The notes beneath the pieces were generated by a model that worked only from the letters and a program-made list of their open reading frames with translations, made no database searches and was not told the DNA's origin. 64,000 bases of DNA. It comes from Pseudocercospora fijiensis CIRAD86 (Eukaryota; Ascomycota; Dothideomycetes; Mycosphaerellales; Mycosphaerellaceae). Below are positions 35,588 through 46,608 of this stretch, in pieces (position 1 is the first letter of the stretch; the number at the start of each line of letters is the position of its first letter). The DNA lies in the NCBI RefSeq assembly GCF_000340215.1, contig NW_006921539.1:498471-562470 (forward strand), given 5' to 3'. Made by a program: the position numbers and the translations under genes.

Positions 35588-36050
35588 GTAATATTAACAA
35601 TAACGGCGCTAGTCGTTTTAGCGCTAACTTTACCTTGCTTTCGATTTCCTTCTTCGACTAACAATACACTCTGCAATACCGTTACTAATATAGCTATGTC
35701 CGTCCTTTCTTAATAGCAATACACTCCGCAATACTATTACTAATATAGCCGCGCCGTCCTCGCCGATTGCCTAGGCCTCGAGGCCTCGATAGAATAAGGG
35801 AATAAGAGGGGGACCTAAATACTAGGAGAAGGGCCTTATAGGGCGCGTTAGTAGAGAGGTAGTTTCCTAAAAGAGCAGCGGATAGTTAACGCGTTATAGC
35901 GCGCTCGTTAACACTCGGTACGCGTTTACTATAGTAGTATAGTCTTATTGTCCTAGTTTGCCGGCCTCTAATTAGTTAGCTAATAGTACCCCGGGGGTAG
36001 TATTGTTCCTAGGTCTCTTTTAGTAACATTAGCGGCATTACAAGCTCTTA
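35588..36050 (-). other. Right flank of the inner insertion
   Basis: About 460 bp of TA-rich DNA between the inner element and the first recognisable pol sequence of the outer element. It contains two copies of a short AGCAATACACTC(T/C)GCAATAC-like direct repeat (about 35,660-35,740) and a TACCCCGGGGGTA palindrome at about 35,986. Confidence 0.4.
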
Positions 36051-39000
36051 GCCTTCTTCTTGTTCTTTACGCTAGTCCAATATTCGTCTAATAACTTAGT
36101 TATGTCTTTAAAGGAACCTTTAGCTTCCTACGAGTCCTATTTAGGTAAATAGCCTTGCTATCTTAATAGGTACTCCTTCTTACCGTTCCTAGTCCGGTGC
36201 TATAGGATACGTTCTACAGACTATAGCTCTTCGCTATTAGCTAGTATGTCCTCGGATTTAGCAGGTGCTTTATCCCCTTTACGTAGATAGTACGGCTTAA
36301 GGAGGGATACGTAGAAGGTGTTATAGATAGTATAATAAGGTAGAAGCTATAACTAATAGGCCTAGGTGCCCCTAGGTTCTCGGATACGGAAAGGGCTAAT
36401 ATACCTTAGTGCGAGTTTAGGCCTTGTTTTGCTATTAGGCGAGGGGTGTTCAAGTTTGCGGATACGGAGGTTCTTCGTACTAAGCATAACTAGGTCGCCT
36501 TGCTTGAAGGTTATTAGAAGGTAGTGTTTATTATAGTAGGCCTTCTAATAGGCCTAGGCCTTTACTAGTTTGTTAGCTATCTTAGCGTAAATTTCTCGCA
36601 TCTTTTAAACCCTCTTAATAGCCGCTAGTGTTTCGGGTACTTAACGCGCTTCCCTTTCCTTGCGCTCGGCCTCGAGCGAGGTAAATAGATCTTGTAGTAA
36701 GGTAGCGTTCTAGCCTATTACAGCAAAATAAGGGGAGACCTTAGTAGATAAGTGGACACTGTTATTGTACACGAATTTAGCTAGTTATAGGAGGTTAACC
36801 TAGTCCTCGGGGTTCTTATTAATGTAACTGCGTAGATACTGCTATAGGGTAGCATTCTGCCTCTCTGTTTGACCGTTAGTCTGTAGATAGAAGGCTGTTA
36901 ATAGCCGATGCTTCAGTCTTAGCTATAGGTATATTTCGCTCTAATAGTGCGATATAAATGTCGAGCCCCTATCGGAGACTATCCCCTTAGGGGTTCCTTA
37001 ATAGGTATAGAAGATATTAGTCTATAGCGCCTCTGCTATATTAATAGCAGTCTAATCCTTGCGCGCTAGGATATATCGAGCGCCCTTAGTAAATCGATCT
37101 ACTATAATAAGGATAGCATTATACACTTCCCCCTTACGCCTAGTAGGCGGAAGTCCTATAATAAAGTCTATTATAAGCTCTACAAATAGCTTCTTTAGAA
37201 TAGGGAGTAAAGACAACTCGCCGAATAGTAAGTGCTTCGGCGCTTTAACTCGTTAGCATACGGCATACGTGTTTACGTAGTCCTTTATATCCCGCTTACT
37301 ATTTGGCTAGTAGTATGTACGCGATAGTAGCTCGTGCGACCTCTCTATACTATAGTAACCGGTAAGCTTACTATTATAGTATCGCTTAAGAAGTTCTTAT
37401 TAGATCGAATGTTTAGCGGGGATATAGTATCTGCCCTTAAACTTCAAATAACCTTTGTTATCGATCGACTAATTGTTACTCTTACTAGATCGAGTCTTTC
37501 GCCTACTTATAAGCTTGTCTATACATTTAGTAGCAAAGGCGTCCCTCTGCTAAGTATATAATAGCTTATCTATAAACGATTGACTATCCCTATTTGCAAG
37601 GTTATTTAATAGCACCCTCGCTATTAAACGAGGTATACATTATATATATCTAATAGTACTAGTAGCCGGATTAACTGCAGTAGTGCTATCGCTATTACTG
37701 TATATAGCGATGTCGACTAGGGAGTTATTATAACTTCTCCTATCTGTGTCCTTAATACGCACTATTAATATAGCAAGAGCATTAATATGCTTTAAGCCGT
37801 CGCAGAGTCCGGTAAGCCGCTTATTCTACGCTTGCTTATTAACAATACGGGCTATAGCAATCTTATGCTATAGGGTTAGAAACAATAAATTAATAGATTA
37901 CTAAGTCCCGCTATCGTAATTAGGTCGCCTCGATAGGCTATTAGTAGGGTTACTTATGCCTAGCCGATGTAATATATTAAAATCAAACCTAGCGAGGTAG
38001 ACGGCCTATCTAGCCTATCGACCTATAACTCTAGTAACCTTAGTAATGCTACGGAGGTTGTTATAGTCTATATAGACCTATATCGTATGTTAGGCCCTAT
38101 CGAGGTAATGCCTCTAATACTTAAAGGCCTCGATAATAGCTAAGAGCTTATGCTCGTAGGTCTCGTAGCGACGCTTAGCATTAATTATCTTTCTCGAGAA
38201 GAAGGCAATTAGGTGCTAGTAGTAGTTACTGTCTAACTACTAAGACATTATAGCTAATATAGCGAACTGTAAAGCGTCAGTCTTAATTCGGATCTGCTTG
38301 CTTAGTATAAAATAGTATAATAAAGGGACTTTAGTGAATCGCTTCTTTAAACCGTTAAAAGCGGCTTGTGCTCTGTTAGTCTATTTAAACTCTCTAGTTA
38401 GGTTGGCCTTGGTTTTAGTAAGCTCAGTTAGGGGCATTATATGCCGTAAATAGCCCTTAATAAAGCGACGATAGAAATTAGCGAAGCCGAGGAATAATTA
38501 AAGCTCTTTAATACTAGTAGGGGTTAGCTACTTAGTAATAGTCTTAATCCGATTAGGATTAGCCTTAACACCCTCGGTTAATACGAGGAAGCTAAGGAAG
38601 GATACCTCTTTAGTAGCAAAGGTGCATTTAGAAGGCTTGTAATATAGGCTATAAGCCCGTAGGCGGTCGAGCACCTTACGTACTACGGCCTAGTGCTCTA
38701 CGATATTAGGTAAATAGGTATAAACTAGGATATCGTCTAGGTAAACTATACAGAGGTAGTCTAATAGGCCTAATAGGGCCCGATTGATATAGGACTAGAA
38801 TATTATAGGGGTATTAGCTAAGCCGAATAGTATAACTAAGTATTCGAAATAGCTATAGCGAGTATAGAAGGCTGTTTTCCATTCGTCGCCCTTACGAATA
38901 TAGATACGATAGTACGCATCCTTAATGTCTAGTATAGTATAGTAGTAGGTACCTAAAAGGCGATCGAGGGTCTTATTAATAAGAGGAAGTAGACAGCGGT

Positions 39001-41265
39001 CTTTAATAGTAACAGTATTAAGCCTACGATAGTCGACATATAGACGTAGGCTACTATCTTTCTTTAGTACGAACAGGATAGGTGCACTAGCAGGGCTATT
39101 ACTATACCGAATTCGACTATTAGCTAGGTTTTCCTCTAGGTACTTACGCAATATAGTAAGCTCTCGTTTACTAAGGTTGTAGAGGGGGCTAAAAGGAACC
39201 TCCTTGCCCTCTATAATATTAATCTTATAATCCGTCTCTTTGAACATAGGCAATATCGATGCCAAGTAGTGTTTAAACACATTAATATAGGTCTCTCGAA
39301 TAGGTTCTAGTATACGCTTAAGTTGTTTAGGATCTATGCTATTAGGGGGCACAGGTTTATCGTTATTACTACCGAGTAGGTCGGCCGTCGGATTAGCTAG
39401 GGTTAGGTTGCTAATAAATAGGACCCTAATATTATTAGGGCACTCGCTAATATTAATATATTTAATGTCCTCTTTCCTAGCGATCCTAAATCGCTACTAT
39501 TGACTGCCTAAGTCTATAACTATAGCATAGTACTTAAGAACAGGGTTGCTAATAACAATATTAGATAGGAGGCTATCTATATCTACTGCGTAGGCAGTAA
39601 AGTTTAGTAGGCGCTTATTGCCGAGGTCGTCTCTTAGGGCTATATAGATATAGTAGGCTCCGTAGGTTAAGTGCCGAGCGTTATTAAACTAAGCAAGGGT
39701 TAGCAGGTTAGTCCTAGGCAGTTGTCGAAGGTCTAATTGCTTAGCTAGGCGATAGCTAATAAGGGTACTAACTGAATTTCCTAGATCTAGTATAACCTTA
39801 GTCTTATAGTTAGTCCTATACGTGTCCGATACGAGACAGGTACGTATAATAGCTAGCACAATGTCGATAGTCTTACGCCGCACAAGGCTAACAGTTAGTG
39901 CAGCGCTTACTCTTTTTTCGAAGGTTAGCCTATAGGGGTAGCGTTAGCTACTAAAAGGTGCTTTCGGTGCTTAGTAGTAGTACGGTCGATTCGGGCCTAG
40001 TCCTTAGGTTTGTCGCATTAGCCTAGTAGATAGCTAGTGCTATTACAATTAAAGCACTTTAGTCCGGTTAGGGGATTGCTATAGCTATTGCCGCTATTGT
40101 TAGCTAAGCGATTAGTACTATAGGGATACGAGCCCCTTCTACGGCCTTTATTACGGCCTCCTCTATATAGCCGCCGGCTACGGCTTCTTCTACGGTCGTT
40201 GTTACTATTCCTATTGTTAGCATTGTTGTCTTAGTAGGAACTTTAATTTCCTCCGCGGCTACGGTTGCTACGGTTGCTAGCGGGTCGGATCCTTAATTCT
40301 AGTCGTTGCTAGAGCTAGATAGCTCGTTTAGCTATTTCTACCTCGACTATAAATTAAATGCGTATTAGGTTAGCCTATTCGAACACACGGCGGCGGTCCA
40401 ATTTAAGGATAAGCTCCTACCTAAGTTTTAGGCGTATCTTAGAGATCTGTATAGAATTAGTCTTAGCCGGGAGATCGTCCTCGAGGGTCTTTAAATAGGC
40501 CTTAAATAAACGAGCCGATTAATTAGTCTTTTGTTTAGCCCGAAGGTACTAGTCCTAAGCGTGTTATTGCCTTAGTATAGGGTTCCTAAGGGTGTCTAGT
40601 ATAATAGTTTTGTAGGTCTGCTACTAAATAGCGGTCTGATTAGTAAGGGAGTCGAAATGGTTATCCTAGGTGCGCTTTAGGTCTCTATTAATATATTGCA
40701 TAGCATAGACGACTAACGAGTAGTCGTCTAGAAGGGCCCTTAGCGCGTTTCGCTAATTAAGCTCGTAGTTACGGATGTAGTCGTTATATTGCTTTCGACT
40801 AGAGCCGTTAAATACAGTATAGTCCTTAAGTTTAGTATCCTTCTTCTAGACTAGGACTAATAGTAAGGAAGGCCCTACTGTCGGCTTAGTGTTAGTTATT
40901 AGGGCTTCCTATAGGCGGCGAATCTCGAGGAGATTATCCTTTAGCTATTGTTCTTAACGTAGGGCAGTAAGCCTGTTTTAAGTAGCTTCTTAAAGTCTCG
41001 CTACTAGCTAGGGGCTAAAGGCTAGCTAGCTATATCGTCGATTAACAATATTGTTAAGTATATCGTTAATAGGCAACTCTAGGTCGTCGCCTAGAACTAT
41101 AGGTTCTTCGGCAGGCCTAGTAGTAGGTTCTTTAGTAGGTACTTTAGTAGGCACTTTAGTAGGTACTTCGGTAGGCACTATACTACTAGTATTGTTATTG
41201 CTAGCGCTGCTAGCAGCGCCGCGATTGTTGTTTCGTAATAAACCGGCTATTATAAGGGGCGGCAC
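36051..41265 (-). pseudogene. RIP-inactivated Gypsy gag-pol of the outer element
   Basis: The minus strand carries a degraded Ty3/Gypsy polyprotein. The N-terminal gag piece is open at 41265..41026 (MPPLIIAGLLRNNN, with a PTEVPTKVPTKVPTK repeat). An aspartic-protease-like piece is open at 39883..39689 (VILDLGNSVSTLIS, where D-S-G-A would be expected). The reverse transcriptase is open for 185 codons at 39352..38795 with LRLYVDYRRLNTVTIKD and DIKDAYYRIYIRKGDEWKTA, typical of the Tf2-like Gypsy group. Further downstream the RNase H and integrase regions are interrupted by stops. It is less heavily stopped than the inner element but not functional. Confidence 0.82.
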
Positions 41266-41522
41266 TAATAATATATTATTAGCCCCTAAGATACGGATAT
41301 AGCGGAATTAGTAGATATCGGCCTAGTATGCTTAACTTAGTATAATAGGCCGTATAGGAGGCCTTGCTTAATAATTAGTACGGTTGTTTCGATAGAATAG
41401 TACGTATAGGTCCCGTTCTTTAGGCGTAATATAGTTAAATCGATAGTTTTCGTAGCTATACCGCTAAAAGCTTGAAATAAGGACTATCTAGCTACTGCCC
41501 TTAAAGGGTAGATCGAATACTA
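41266..41522 (-). other. Leader of the outer element
   Basis: About 260 bp between the 5' LTR of the minus-strand element and its gag start. A primer-binding site should lie just inside the LTR at about 41,505-41,522, but mutation makes it unrecognisable. Confidence 0.4.
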
Positions 41523-41716
41523 TATAAGAAGGGTTATATTAGTAGGTAGATAGGGTAGTAGTAAATCAGTATAGTGTTCGATAGAGATCTCGGAGGAGAG
41601 GGAGGAAGGTAGGAGAGTTGGCCTAACGCTAAGCGCTAAGCCCTGCCTAAGGCATTAAGACCCTAGCTTTACTCGGCCTAGTTGTATGCTAATTACGTAT
41701 AGCCTCTTTAGCCCTA
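41523..41716 (-). repeat. LTR of outer Gypsy element (5' LTR)
   Basis: Second copy of the 194-bp repeat at 22289..22482, beginning TATAAGAAGGG and ending TTAGCCCTA. For the minus-strand element this is the upstream LTR. Confidence 0.85.
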
Positions 41717-42027
41717 GCGAGTGTGTACCGTAGGGGATTAGCTAGTTCTTAGCGCTGCCTTCTAATTCGCCGGATTTGAATCCGATCGAGTATATTTAGG
41801 CGTAGATTAAAAATAGGCTTCAAGTTCGGCGTATATACTAGATAGAAACGGTCGCGAAGCTAGATCGGGAGATAGAGTAGTTATAGTAGGAGCTACCGGA
41901 CTACGTACTTAAAAATATAATAGATTCTATACGTAAGCGCTATAAAGCCGTTATTCGGGATAAGGGGTACCTAACTAAATATTAGCTAGAATTAGTTTAG
42001 TAATTAACGGGCCGCTAGTTAGCGTTC
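41717..42027 (+). pseudogene. C-terminal fragment of a Tc1/mariner transposase
   Basis: One plus-strand frame reads LPSNSPDLNPIEYI, the last catalytic region of the Tc1/mariner DDE domain, then about 70 more codons (LQVRRIY, LPDYVLKNIIDSIRKRYKAVI) with several TAG stops. The terminal inverted repeat follows directly. The first two-thirds of the gene are absent: the left side has only the inverted repeat and about 18 bp before the retrotransposon LTR. It is interrupted and mutated. Confidence 0.8.
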
Positions 42028-42067
42028 TATACGGACGTAGCTACTTTAAAAAAATAGTACTATACTT
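42028..42067. repeat. Tc1/mariner-type terminal inverted repeat, right copy
   Basis: The reverse complement of 22232..22270. A further partial copy of the end sequence (AATAGCACTATACT) occurs at about 42,112-42,125. Confidence 0.75.
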
Positions 42068-42270
42068 TATTTTTATAGATATATTATATAATCTTTAAAA
42101 AAACATATATAATAGCACTATACTATTATCTATAAAAAGCTACTAAGAATCTCTTATCCTAATAGAATTTTTCTATTAATAAAAATTAGCAATATAATAA
42201 TAATATAGTAATTACTATTTAGTAATTCTTATCTATATTGCCATTTCTCAAATCTCGTAGTAATAGTAAT

Positions 42271-44301
42271 TGCTGTTACCACAGCAATTACTTTTGGAAA
42301 TTACTCTGTCCCTGTAGCAATTGCTGTTTTGGCAATTGCTAAGGTTTGGACATCACTGCTAGGGGCCTGAAGTTTGCAACACCGCACCGCCCAGCTTGCG
42401 TGGATAGACAGTATGTCCCTGGTAAAAACAGATCGCGATCCGCTAATTCTTAGATTGCTTGCATAGCGACTCACTAGCACATTGCATAATACTATGTCAT
42501 ATACGGGTAGCCTAGATTTCCTCTCGTCGCGCACCTGCGTGCATTGCATCCAGAAAAGGACAGTGCATGTCTATATACGGCCTGCATAACCGCTCTTCCG
42601 GAGGCAGGTAGAACTCTTATACCTTTACTTACCTTCCACGCGGCCGCTAATCCCGCCTACCAACCCGTGTAGTGTATATCGTAGATACTGCGCAAACGCA
42701 GCTACTACACTGTATTATACGCCCTCTTTCTAGGTTTCGGTGCTATCGAGCCTCCGAGACACGCAGTAGAAGAGCTTCCGAGCCTTGGGACTGCTGTTTC
42801 ATCTGATAGCATCCAATAGGGGAAGCAGATTATGCCTGTATTGATGAGTTACAATCTACCACTCGGGCGGCGGACGCTAGCATTCGGTTCTTGAAGGAGG
42901 GTGTAGATGCGATACTTTTGGCTTATACTTACCAAGAGGAGGCACGCTTCGGAACACCCGGTAACAACTTCTTCGAGGCCGATTTGTGGACTGAGACATG
43001 CTGTTCGTCGGCACTGCTTGCTTTCCGAAACCATCGTATGTGGTTTCCTAGTTCCTAGATCTATATGTCAGCATTACGTCGAGGCGAGCTTGAGATGTGC
43101 AGGCCTATAATCCTGCTCGTGCTTTACTAATCAGTGTTAAAGCCTCAGAGAGTATTTTATGTGACATGATCTATATGTCATCAGCATCCCGTCGAGGCGT
43201 GCTTGAGATGTGCAGGCCTATAATCCTGCTCGTGCTTCGGTGCTAAAGCCTCAAAGAGTATGTTATGTGACACATAACATGATACAGCAGCGCAAACCTC
43301 CTCGCCGTGGAGTTGCAGTGACTCCAGACGTGATTGTTCGGCCGTAAGCTCATGTCGTGATTGTGCTCGCTCTTTCTTGCTGCATGCAGCCATATTGGGC
43401 CTTTTCGGAGCCACGTGAAGCTACCTTGGGGCTGTCTCCACGCAGACCCTTGCTTGCTAGACGTATGCGGTATTCCGTAGGCAGGTGTATGTGCTGTATC
43501 CGTAGGCAGGAGCAAAACAAACACGTGGATCCAGCGGTGTGGTATGGCCAGGGGGTATAGCGTGATCTCGGTATGTGATAATAGCCGTTTCAGTACCTTG
43601 CGCCATATCGATCGGGGCTAATATCCACGTGCAGTATGGAAAGGAAACTTGAAAGGTAGTATTGATTGGCAGGTGGTATAGCAGACCCTGACCATAGACC
43701 CTGGATTTCTACAACCTCTTTCAGAGTTCCGGCCATATTATTATACCCTGAGGAAGAGCCTCCGAGCTTTGCGAATGCTGTTCTATCCAATGGGAGAAGC
43801 ACATTGATGGTACGCCATGGGAGCCGCAAGCCTCGCGGTCGAGAACTCATCGAGAGGCATCGTAGTAGCAACCAATAGTTTTCCGCCCGGGAAGTATAGA
43901 TCGTTATGGACATAGAAGGCATGCGAGTGAGTGAGTAATCACCTGAGGGAGAGTGGAGGAACTCGCGGGTAACTCCTCTGTGATGGTTGATGAAAGGTTG
44001 GCGGTTGGTAACTGATCGCTATATAATTAGCCATTGAAATAAAAACAATCTTATTGCTCGAGAGTGGAGGAACTTGTTGGAGGCACGTTACGGAAGGAAC
44101 TCCTGAAAGTCTTGGCGACCCCAGCCTTCCCCTTCCCCATATCCGCGGCTGGTGGAGAAGCTTATTCCCGGGGCGATGACGGAGTGAACAACATCAACTC
44201 TTACTTGCACTGATCTAAGAAGACACTACAATCCCAATTTCTCAATCTCGAGAGAACCCACGATATCAATTGGAGCGAAGTGAAAAACAATATCAACAAG
44301 C
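42271..44301. other. Gene-free DNA with diverged short repeats
   Basis: Base composition returns to normal at about 42.27 kb. No open frame has recognisable protein features. There are a two-copy tandem repeat (43058-43277), a diverged pair of segments near 42,765-42,830 and 43,750-43,810 that share GAAGAGCxTCCGAGC and CATCCAAT motifs, and microsatellite-free intergenic DNA. The last part holds the promoter of the lyase gene. Confidence 0.45.
43058..43277. repeat. Tandem duplication, about 110-bp unit, two copies
   Basis: Units start with GATCTATATGTCA at 43058 and 43168 and share the sequence GCTTGAGATGTGCAGGCC and what follows it. They differ by a few substitutions and a short indel. No coding frame is supported. 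Confidence 0.75.
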
Positions 44302-45376
44302 ATGGCAGCGTCGGCAGCAGCGAAGCAAGCCATCCGGCGAGCACAGCTATATGGTATGTATATGTCTCCATCCATATCAATGAAAGCAGAAAACAAAAAA
44401 AAAAAACCCCAAAACTACGAGAACAAAAAACCAATCAAGACTCTACTAACCCACATCGCCAGTCCCCGGCTCCTCCACGCGCTTCCTCGAAAAATCCCGC
44501 TCCATCCCAGCAATAGACTCAATCTGCTACGACCTAGAAGACTCGGTAACACCCAGCCAAAAACCCTCCAGCCGCACCAACATCCTAGAAATCCTCAACC
44601 GCGCCCGAGCCCCAGGAATCCGGGAACAAGCCGTGCGCATCAACGCCGTAGACTCCGGCTACGCCCTCGACGACCTGACCGCAATCCTGCCGGGAAAAAA
44701 TCTCGACTGCATCGTCGTCCCCAAAGTCGATGCCCCCAAAGATCTGCACTTCGTCACAGACGTCCTGAAACAAATCCTCCCCTCACGCCACGGCCCCGAA
44801 TCCCAAAATCCAATCAAAATAATCGCGTTGGTGGAAAGTGCGAGGAGTGTGATGGATCTCGATACGATTTGTAAAGCTTCCCCATTCCTCTCCGGGCTCA
44901 CCTTCGCGGCCGAAGATTTCGCCATGGACCTCTCGCTCACGCGCACGCCGAGTTTGCATGAATTCATGTATGCGCGCTCGGCGATCGTGACGGCGGCGAG
45001 GGCGCATAGTTTGCCTTCGGCGTTGGATCTCGTGTCGACGACGTTTCGGGGGGAGGAAGGGAGGAGGCAGTTGAGGGAGGAGTGTGAGAATGGGAAGAGG
45101 TTTGGGTTTAATGGGAAACAGTGTATTCATCCGGATCAGGTGGGGGTTGTGCAGGAGGTTTATAGTCCGAGTGAGAAGGAGACGGAGTGGGCGGTTAGGG
45201 TTGTGCTTTGTGATCGGAAAGCTGATGCTCAGGGGCGAGGGGCGTGGACTTTGGATGGGAAGATGATTGATGTGCCGGTTGTGGGGAAGGCGAAGGGGAT
45301 TGTGGCGAAGGCGGAGGTTTGTGGGTTTGATGTTCAAGCTTTGATGGAGAAGTTCAAGGATGAGGAGCCGCAATAG
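44302..45376 (+). CDS. HpcH/HpaI aldolase / citrate-lyase beta-like (CitE/CLYBL) protein
   Basis: A TIM-barrel C-C lyase of the CitE family, acting on CoA thioesters such as citramalyl-CoA or malyl-CoA; the substrate cannot be told here. Exons 44302..44353 and 44463..45376 join in frame to 321 residues across a 109-nt intron, restoring the N-terminal RRAQLYVPGSSTRFLEKS. Conserved features are CYDLEDSV (metal/acid region), VPKVDAPKDL, the catalytic-site ALVESARSV and FAAEDFAMDL with metal-binding acids, and GKQCIHPDQV near the C-terminus. The intron contains a poly-A run at about 44395-44406. It converges on the dehydrogenase, with 71 bp between stop codons. Confidence 0.9.
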
Positions 45377-45447
45377 ATAGATAGGACAGATGTGTGGAAG
45401 GATGTCGTTATGTACATAAGGCCAACATCGCCATCTGATACATGTAA

Positions 45448-46608
45448 TTAGTATCCTCGTTCCCTCCTCACAACATTAATCAACCGTTCCCCCTTCTCTC
45501 TATGCCCCAAATTGATCTCCAACACCTTAAACGTCCTCTCTATATACGCAACCCCATTCCCACTAACGTGCGGCGTAACAATCACATTCTCCAAATCCCA
45601 AAGCTCACTATCGCTCGGCAAAGGCTCAGGATCCGTAACATCAAGCGCCGCCCCAGCCAACGTCCCATCCTTCAACGCCTCAATCAACTCACCCTGGTTC
45701 AATATCGGACCTCTCGCAATATTCGTAACAAAAGCCGGTCTCCTCCCCTTCTCACTCAGCACCTCAAACTCCTCCTTCCCAAGAAACCCCCTCGTCTGTT
45801 CCGTCAAAGGCACAGAAACAAGCAACCAATCAATCTCCTGCCTCAAAAACTCATGCAGACTTTCCTTCTCCAACCCAGAAAACCACTGTACTGGAATCTT
45901 CCCCTCCACATCCCCGGTCCCAGGCACAACAAACCCAACATCCCTCTTCTTCGCATCCGAATCCTTCGGCGTAGCGGTATAAGCCAAAACCTCCATACCC
46001 AACGCATTCGCAACCCTTCCAACCTGTCTCCCAATACTCCCATACCCCAAAATCCCAATCCTTCGACCCACCCAATCTCTCACCCTATTGTACTGTCCAT
46101 CATTCTTCGACTTCCCCCACTGATGTTTCTTCTGTAATTCATAAAGTTCATTATACCCATGACTGCTCACAAGACCCGTCATAATCACCCATTCCGCGAT
46201 TTGCGGGCCATGGATACCGGAAGAAGTCGTGATCGTGATATCGGTATCTGTATAGATTTTCGAATTTTGGATTTGATTGCTTCCGGCGGAGACGAGATGG
46301 ATGAGTTGGAGATTCGGGGCTTCCGAGGGTTCGGGGAATGTCCGGAGGGTGACGAGGATTGTGGCATCGTGCCAGAGGTGTTTGGGGACCTCTTTGGCGA
46401 GGACTTGAGCGTCTTGGCTGAAGGAGGTTTGGAAGTAGATGACGTCTAGGTCTGGGAATTGGTGTTTGAGGTTTTGGAGGATGGAGGTAGGTTTGGAGAA
46501 GGGGAGAACTGCGAGGAGTGTGTCTTTTGCCGGTCCGCCGCCCATTTTTAGTGCAGTCTCCAGGAGAGATGTGTGCTTAGGATCGCTTGTAGGATGCTGT
46601 GAAGTCAA
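45448..46608 (-). CDS. D-isomer-specific 2-hydroxyacid dehydrogenase
   Basis: An NAD(P)-dependent cytosolic oxidoreductase that interconverts 2-oxoacids and D-2-hydroxyacids. It is a single exon of 386 residues. The cofactor fold is shown by GRRIGILGYGSIGRQVGR; the catalytic Arg region is NIARGPILNQGELIEAL; ALDVTDPEPLP carries the Asp/Glu region and TPHVSG the catalytic His. An internal Met 22 residues downstream (MGGGPAKD) could be the true start. The gene is not part of an obvious pathway with its neighbours. Exact substrate is unknown. Confidence 0.9.
   Translation of the reverse strand: MTSQHPTSDPKHTSLLETALKMGGGPAKDTLLAVLPFSKPTSILQNLKHQFPDLDVIYFQTSFSQDAQVLAKEVPKHLWHDATILVTLRTFPEPSEAPNLQLIHLVSAGSNQIQNSKIYTDTDITITTSSGIHGPQIAEWVIMTGLVSSHGYNELYELQKKHQWGKSKNDGQYNRVRDWVGRRIGILGYGSIGRQVGRVANALGMEVLAYTATPKDSDAKKRDVGFVVPGTGDVEGKIPVQWFSGLEKESLHEFLRQEIDWLLVSVPLTEQTRGFLGKEEFEVLSEKGRRPAFVTNIARGPILNQGELIEALKDGTLAGAALDVTDPEPLPSDSELWDLENVIVTPHVSGNGVAYIERTFKVLEINLGHREKGERLINVVRRERGY

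Larger units (their letters stand above)
22289..41716 (-). mobile_element. Outer Gypsy-type LTR retrotransposon, minus strand, split by a nested element
   Basis: Direct repeats of 194 bp at 22289..22482 and 41523..41716 are the LTRs. Coding remnants on the minus strand (gag at about 41.27 kb downwards, protease near 39.8 kb, reverse transcriptase near 39.0 kb) give the orientation. A purine tract (minus strand) at 22499..22490 lies next to the 3' LTR, as expected for the minus orientation. The element's 3' region is interrupted by the plus-strand element at 23257..35587. No matching 5-bp target duplication was found (AGTAT before, GCGAG after). Confidence 0.75.
21101..42270. mobile_element. 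RIP-mutated island of nested transposons
   Basis: About 21 kb with almost no long open frames. CpA and TpG are scarce, TpA is abundant, CpG is kept. Recognisable coding remnants keep their frame but have TAG or TAA where Gln (CAG/CAA) or Trp (TGG) is expected, which is the mark of C-to-T mutation at CpA on both strands. Three nested elements can be made out and are listed separately. The edges are fairly sharp, near 21.1 kb and near 42.27 kb. No functional gene is seen inside. Confidence 0.9.
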
